Below are positions 31,684 through 35,275 of a stretch of 35,275 bases of DNA, in pieces. Source of the DNA: Candidatus Flavonifractor merdipullorum (GTDB taxonomy: Bacteria; Bacillota; Clostridia; Oscillospirales; Oscillospiraceae); contig DXGA01000105.1 in NCBI GenBank assembly GCA_019114165.1, positions 1 through 35,275 on the forward strand. Reading direction: 5' to 3'. The translations under genes were made by a program, and so were the position numbers. The notes beneath the pieces were generated by a model, which saw only the letters and a list, made by a program, of their open reading frames with translations, was not told the origin of the DNA and did no database searches. How positions within the stretch are numbered: the stretch's first letter is position 1; each line of letters starts with the position of its first letter.

Positions 31684-32319
31684 GTGCAGACACTGTGTAT
31701 GGATACCTGGTCCCGCCGGACTCAGTACGCATTTTTCGCCTCCATGAGCGATCCCTTTTATACCCTGACCTTTCCAGTGGAAGTAGGTCCTCTGCTTTCC
31801 TATACCAGGAGCAAGCAGTGCTCTTTTTACCGCGGTATGGTGTGGTGCGTCACCAAGGCCATGGAGAAGACCGAGGCCTTTCGTTGGAAAGACCGGAACG
31901 GCACCATCGTCCTCCACGATACCCTGATCCCCAGCTTTACCGATCTCCATCCGGGCAGCGATACCTTTCACATCACCACCGTGGAGGCGGGAGACGACAT
32001 GGAGGACTTCTGCCGCCGGGCGGCCCAAACAAGCGCCGCGCAGACGGAATTTCTTTCCCCTTCTCCCTGGCCGGAAGATCAGCTCATCTATTTTACCTGT
32101 CTCCCCTGGTTTCCGGTGACTGCCCTGAAAAACGAGCGGGATCTGGACCCGGGCGACTCCATTCCCCGGGTGGCCTGGGGCAAATATGAGCCCCACGGAC
32201 AGGGGGTAAGGCTGCTGCTCTCTCTGGAGCTCAATCACCGGCTGATTGACGGCGTCCATGTGGGACAGTTTTATCAGGCCCTTTGCGCCCAGATTTCCCG
32301 ATGGGAGGGATTGAGATGA
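31684..32319 (+). CDS. Chloramphenicol acetyltransferase-like O-acetyltransferase
   Basis: The 211-residue protein has the fold pattern and length of the CAT trimer family. The catalytic block reads ELNHRLIDGVHVGQFYQAL: the active His and the Asp-Gly pair of HHxxxDG are kept, while the first His is Asn. Earlier blocks (QYAFFASMSDPFYTLTFPVEV) also fit. Many such relatives, including those in antibiotic-free settings, acetylate unknown alcohols, so resistance cannot be inferred. The start is GTG 31684 with GGAGG 7 nt upstream. Its stop overlaps the nrdG ATG (ATGA), so the two are coupled in translation even though their functions seem unrelated. Confidence 0.8.
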   Translation: MQTLCMDTWSRRTQYAFFASMSDPFYTLTFPVEVGPLLSYTRSKQCSFYRGMVWCVTKAMEKTEAFRWKDRNGTIVLHDTLIPSFTDLHPGSDTFHITTVEAGDDMEDFCRRAAQTSAAQTEFLSPSPWPEDQLIYFTCLPWFPVTALKNERDLDPGDSIPRVAWGKYEPHGQGVRLLLSLELNHRLIDGVHVGQFYQALCAQISRWEGLR

Positions 32320-32843
32320 AAATTGCCGGTACGGTTTCCGACTCCATTGTGGATGGTCCCGGCCTTCGCTTCACTGTCTTCACCCAGGGCTGTCCCCATC
32401 ACTGCCCGGGATGCCACAATCCCGAGACCCACGACCCCAACGGCGGGCAGGTCCGCTCCGTAGAGGAACTGGCACAAATGCTCTCCGCCAATCCCCTCAT
32501 TGATGGACTCACTCTGTCGGGCGGCGACCCCTTTTTGCAGGCGGAGGAGTGCGCCGCGCTGGCGGCGCTGGCCCACGATATGGGCAAAAACGTCTGGACC
32601 TATACCGGATACACCTGGGAGACTCTCTCCGCCGCCGGACGGCCGGACTGGGACGCCCTTCTGGCCCAGACCGATGTGCTGGTGGACGGTCCTTTTGTGG
32701 AGGCGCTGAAATCGTACAGCGCCACCTTCCGGGGCAGCTCCAACCAGCGGCTCATTGACCTGCGGGAGACCCGCCGGACCGGACAGCTGGTGCTCTGGAC
32801 CCGTCCCGATCCGCTGTCCCATTTTACCGTTCCATTCTCCTGA
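32316..32843 (+). CDS. nrdG: Anaerobic ribonucleotide reductase activating protein
   Basis: The 175-residue radical-SAM protein makes the glycyl radical on NrdD. The CxxxCxxC iron-sulfur motif appears as GCPHHCPGCHNPETHDPNGG near residue 35, then the SGGDPFLQ loop that binds SAM and VWTYTGYTWE. Length is normal. The start ATG 32316 overlaps the end of the acetyltransferase gene by 4 nt and has GGGAGGG 6 nt upstream; the frame from 32283 lies within that gene. It is therefore driven mainly from the promoter at 31605, apart from nrdD, which is often directly upstream of nrdG in other genomes. Confidence 0.95.
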   Translation: MKIAGTVSDSIVDGPGLRFTVFTQGCPHHCPGCHNPETHDPNGGQVRSVEELAQMLSANPLIDGLTLSGGDPFLQAEECAALAALAHDMGKNVWTYTGYTWETLSAAGRPDWDALLAQTDVLVDGPFVEALKSYSATFRGSSNQRLIDLRETRRTGQLVLWTRPDPLSHFTVPFS

Positions 32844-32870
32844 TTTTCCTGGGAAGAAAGGAGCCTTGCG

Positions 32871-33476
32871 ATGGATCTTTCTGCATTTGAAGCCCGCTGG
32901 ACCGGTCATGTCCCCAAACCCATGGGCAATGGTGGCTCCTTTGCGGTACTGGTACCGCTGGTCCGGCAGAAAACCGGGCTGTCTCTCCTTTTTGAGGTTC
33001 GCGCCTCCTCCCTCCACCAGCAGCCCGGTGAGGTCTGCTTCCCCGGCGGTCGGATGGAAGCGGGCGAGACCCCCGTCCAATGCGCTCTGCGGGAGACCGA
33101 AGAGGAACTGGGGCTTTCTCCTGAACAGGTCCGGGTCATCGGGCCCATGGACTTTCTGGTCCATCAGAGCGGCTTTTTGCTCTATCCGGTGCTGGCCGAG
33201 GTGAACGAAGAAGCCCTCTCCCATCTGACCCTCAGTCAGGCGGAAGTGGCCGAGACCTTTCTGGTACCGGTGGACTGGTTTCTCTCCCATCCGCCGGAGC
33301 GGTATGTGTGCCGCATGATCCCCCAGCTGCCCGACGGTTTCCCCTATGAACGTATCGGCTTCCCCCAGGGCTATCCCTGGCGGCAGGGCAAGGCCGACGT
33401 GCCCATCTATTCCTGGCCGGAGCATCCCGTGTGGGGCATCACGGGGCGCATCGTGGCCCAGCTGCTGGACCAATGA
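32871..33476 (+). CDS. Nudix hydrolase, probable CoA pyrophosphatase
   Basis: The 201-residue protein has a complete Nudix box, GRMEAGETPVQCALRETEEELGL (about residues 60-82), with the metal-binding REtEE. Just before it LLFEVRASSLHQQPGEVCFPGGR matches the NuCoA motif of the CoA pyrophosphohydrolases (NudL/PCD1 type), which cut CoA to 4'-phosphopantetheine and 3',5'-ADP. A ribosome binding site GAAAGGAG lies upstream of the ATG. It starts 27 nt after nrdG, and its stop overlaps the next gene's ATG. Confidence 0.88.
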   Translation: MDLSAFEARWTGHVPKPMGNGGSFAVLVPLVRQKTGLSLLFEVRASSLHQQPGEVCFPGGRMEAGETPVQCALRETEEELGLSPEQVRVIGPMDFLVHQSGFLLYPVLAEVNEEALSHLTLSQAEVAETFLVPVDWFLSHPPERYVCRMIPQLPDGFPYERIGFPQGYPWRQGKADVPIYSWPEHPVWGITGRIVAQLLDQ

Positions 33477-34111
33477 GCCGCACGGAATTTCTGCCCCCCT
33501 ATCGGTACACCCTGCCCGAAGGCTGCTTCCCGCTGGGGCGGGACAGTCTGGCATTGGGGGAGTTTGTCACGGTCCGTCCCCGGCAGAAGGTCTGCGACCT
33601 GGGCTGTGGAGGCGGGCTGCTCCTCCTGCTGCTCTCCCGCCGGGCGGAAGGTCTGGCGCTCCACGGCGTGGAGCTGGACCCCGTGGCGGCTCAGGCTGCC
33701 CGGGATAACCTGACCGCCAACGGTCTGGAAGGCCAAATTCTCACCGGCGATCTCCGCCTCCTCCCCTACCCCGCCGGCAGTTTTCCACTGGTGGTGTCCA
33801 ATCCGCCCTATTTTGCCGCCGGTTCGGGGCGGTCCGGCGGGCCCACCCGCATGGAAGACGGGTGTACTCTGGCGGAATTATGCACATCGGCAGGCCGTCT
33901 GGTGCAAAACGGCGGACGCTTTGCCCTGGTTCACCGGCCGGAGCGGCTCACCGATTTGCTCTGCGCCCTGCGCGCTGCCCGCCTGGAGCCAAAACGCCTT
34001 TGTTTTTTACAGCATGATGCGGCTCATCCCCCCTCTGCCGTGCTGGTGGAGGCGGTCAAAAACGGCCGTCCCGGTGTGGAGGTCCTTCCGGTCCGTCTGA
34101 CCGGCGGGTGA
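33473..34111 (+). CDS. trmN6: tRNA1(Val) (adenine(37)-N6)-methyltransferase-like protein
   Basis: The 212-residue methyltransferase has the SAM motif CDLGCGGGLLLL near residue 43 and the adenine N6-methylation motif NPPY (VVSNPPYF) near 103, as in TrmN6/YfiC. The family start LPPYRYTLPEGCFPLGRDSLALGEF is also seen. Its ATG at 33473 overlaps the Nudix stop by 4 nt (ATGA) and has no strong ribosome site, which points to translational coupling. In Firmicutes it is commonly found immediately before rsmI, as here (37 nt gap). Confidence 0.9.
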   Translation: MSRTEFLPPYRYTLPEGCFPLGRDSLALGEFVTVRPRQKVCDLGCGGGLLLLLLSRRAEGLALHGVELDPVAAQAARDNLTANGLEGQILTGDLRLLPYPAGSFPLVVSNPPYFAAGSGRSGGPTRMEDGCTLAELCTSAGRLVQNGGRFALVHRPERLTDLLCALRAARLEPKRLCFLQHDAAHPPSAVLVEAVKNGRPGVEVLPVRLTGG

Positions 34112-34148
34112 ATCATTCCACCCTTTCATTCTGACTGGAGGTTTTCCT

Positions 34149-34985
34149 ATGGCTGGTATCCTCTACCTTGTCCCCACGCCCATCGGCAACCTGGGTGACA
34201 TCTCCCCCCGCTGCGCCGACATTCTGGCCCAGGTGGACTTCATCGCCGCCGAAGACACCCGGGTATCCATGAAGCTCCTCAACCACCTGGGCATCAAAAA
34301 GCCGCTGGTGAGTTACTATCGCCACAACACCGACGCCGCCGGGCGCTCCATCCTGGCCAAACTCCTGGAGGGGCAGTCCGCCGCCCTGGTCACCGACGCT
34401 GGCACCCCCGCCGTCAGCGATCCCGGCGAGGAGCTGGTGGCCCTGTGCGCCGAGGCCGGGGTGGATGTGGTGGCCATTCCCGGTCCCTGCGCCCTCATCA
34501 CCGCCCTGGCCCTCTCCGGATTGCCCACCGGACGCTTCACCTTTGAAGGCTTTCTGGCCATGAACAAGAAAAACCGCCGGGCCCATCTGGCCCAGCTCCG
34601 GCAGGAAAGCCGCACCATGATCTTCTATGAAGCCCCCCACAAACTGACCGCCACCCTGGCCGATCTGACCGACGCTTTCGGCCCGGAGCGCCGCATCTCT
34701 CTGTGCCGGGAGCTGACCAAGCTCCACGAGGAGGTGCGCCGCACCACCTTGGGCGAGGCCTGTCAGTGGTACGGGGAAAACGCACCCAAGGGGGAGTTCG
34801 TGCTGGTGGTGGAAGGGGCGCCGGAACAGGCGCCCGAAGAGGCCACGCTGGAGGACGGTCTGGCCCGTGCGCTGGCCCTTCAGGCGGAGGGCGCTTCCCT
34901 GCGCGACGCGGTACGCCAGGCCGCCAAGGAGCTCTCGCTCCCCCGCAGCGCTCTCTATGATCTGGCCCTCCGGAGCCGGGAATAA
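34149..34985 (+). CDS. rsmI: 16S rRNA (cytidine(1402)-2'-O)-methyltransferase
   Basis: The 278-residue enzyme is RsmI, a SAM methyltransferase of the tetrapyrrole-methylase fold that methylates C1402 of 16S rRNA in the P-site. The start LYLVPTPIGNLGDISPR, AAEDTRVSMKLLNHL, VTDAGTPAVSDPG, IPGPCALITALALSGLP and EAPHKLTATL are the family blocks. TGGAGGT precedes the ATG by 7 nt. It is the last gene of the cluster. Between it and the terminator at 35105 the 120-nt gap is AT-rich, with a perfect inverted repeat at 35040-35060. Confidence 0.96.
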   Translation: MAGILYLVPTPIGNLGDISPRCADILAQVDFIAAEDTRVSMKLLNHLGIKKPLVSYYRHNTDAAGRSILAKLLEGQSAALVTDAGTPAVSDPGEELVALCAEAGVDVVAIPGPCALITALALSGLPTGRFTFEGFLAMNKKNRRAHLAQLRQESRTMIFYEAPHKLTATLADLTDAFGPERRISLCRELTKLHEEVRRTTLGEACQWYGENAPKGEFVLVVEGAPEQAPEEATLEDGLARALALQAEGASLRDAVRQAAKELSLPRSALYDLALRSRE

Positions 34986-35039
34986 CCTATTTCTTTTTTA
35001 CTTTTCTGAAATCCTTTTTTTCAAAAAACTGTAATTCCA

Positions 35040-35060
35040 AATTATACTATTTGTATAATT
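35040..35060. promoter_or_regulatory. AT-rich perfect inverted repeat
   Basis: AATTATAC (35040-35047) and GTATAATT (35053-35060) are exact inverted copies with a 5-bp gap. It could be an operator, or a chance palindrome in AT-rich DNA, since it includes TATAAT on both strands. No matching -35 at good spacing was found. Confidence 0.3.
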
Positions 35061-35104
35061 ATTCCGGTCAACCGCACCCTCCATTCCAGCGGGAAAACCG
35101 CACG

Positions 35105-35144
35105 AAAAAAACCCCTCTCTTTCGACAGAAAGAGAGGGGTTTTT
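35105..35144. terminator. Bidirectional terminator between rsmI and the zinc-ribbon gene
   Basis: CCCCTCTCTTTC (35112-35123) pairs perfectly with 35128-35139 around GACA, extended by five A-T pairs (35107-35111 with 35140-35144). A/T runs on both sides allow termination in either direction. Confidence 0.92.
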
Positions 35145-35170
35145 ATTATGTTCACTCAGGGGAGGAAGGC

Positions 35171-35275
35171 TTACTTGCCCTGCAGCTCCCGCAGGCAGTT
35201 GGGGCAGATATTCTTACCGCGGAAGTTGACCACATCCTTGGCGTCATCGCAGAAAATACAAGCGGGCTGATACTT
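35171..35275 (-). CDS. Small zinc-ribbon protein, 5' end outside the window
   Basis: Only the last 34 residues are present. They carry two CxxC knuckles, CIFC and CPNC (spacing 14 residues), and end ELQGK, so this is a compact zinc ribbon. The pattern is reminiscent of the anti-sigma factor Gin (CsfB), whose zinc finger has a similar CxxC-x14-CxxC layout, but Gin continues beyond the second knuckle while this protein stops after seven residues. The true length and N-terminus cannot be seen. Confidence 0.7.
   Translation of the reverse strand, partial: KYQPACIFCDDAKDVVNFRGKNICPNCLRELQGK

Noticed and set aside
31684-32319. Calling the CAT-like gene a chloramphenicol resistance gene
   Set aside because: The first His of the HHxxxDG motif is Asn and the gene is embedded in a housekeeping cluster; many CAT relatives have other substrates.

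Overview
The window looks like chromosome from a GC-rich anaerobic Firmicute of the class Clostridia, most like the Oscillospiraceae/Ruminococcaceae of the gut. The reasons are an RNase J rather than RNase E, an oxygen-sensitive class III ribonucleotide reductase (NrdD/NrdG), strong AGGAGG ribosome binding sites with frequent GTG and TTG starts, T-rich intrinsic terminators, and protein families typical of that group (LytTR with DUF3021, DUF4358 with MBOAT and DHHW, DUF4342). There is no phage, insertion sequence, rRNA or tRNA. Most genes are housekeeping or metabolic; the interest lies mainly in the regulatory DNA between them.

Layout, left to right. 1-2640 (+): RNase J behind a long structured leader, a DUF1653 protein and an ArsC/Spx-like protein. 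2655-5500 (-): a membrane-anchored coiled-coil protein and a CapD/PglF-type nucleotide-sugar dehydratase. 5600-7800 (+): psuK-psuG pseudouridine catabolism. 7808-9100 (-): an SPFH membrane protein overlapping a small ribbon-helix-helix protein. 9111-11350 (+): a DauR/YheO-like regulator and a PepV-type dipeptidase. 11350-11750: a gene-free stretch packed with palindromes. 11749-15155 (-): DUF4358 lipoprotein, MBOAT acyltransferase and DHHW protein, a likely surface-glycan acylation operon. 15356-19100 (-): DUF4342 protein, response regulator, flavodoxin-like protein and histidine kinase, interrupted by a cupin gene on the + strand. 19292-20905 (-): Na/Pi cotransporter with a PhoU domain. 21094-24266 (-): LytTR regulator, a DUF3021 membrane protein with a long extension, a small membrane protein and TrmB. 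24360-26510 (-): aroF-tyrA. 26518-27503 (-): cysteine synthase, divergent from a homocysteine methyltransferase-family gene (27522-28922, +). 28943-34985 (+): nrdD, then a CAT-like acetyltransferase, nrdG, a Nudix CoA pyrophosphatase, a YfiC-like methyltransferase and rsmI. The window ends inside a small zinc-ribbon gene on the - strand.

The strongest find is a classical ribosome-mediated attenuator upstream of aroF-tyrA. It has a good promoter, a 25-codon leader peptide with six tyrosine codons, a terminator, and a predicted antiterminator whose 5' arm lies in the last codons of the peptide. Other regulatory finds are four Pho-box-like hexamers at exact 11-bp spacing upstream of the phosphate transporter, an NrdR box upstream of nrdD, an inverted repeat over the cysK -35 element, and a + strand terminator placed so that the cupin transcript would run antisense across the entire response-regulator gene.
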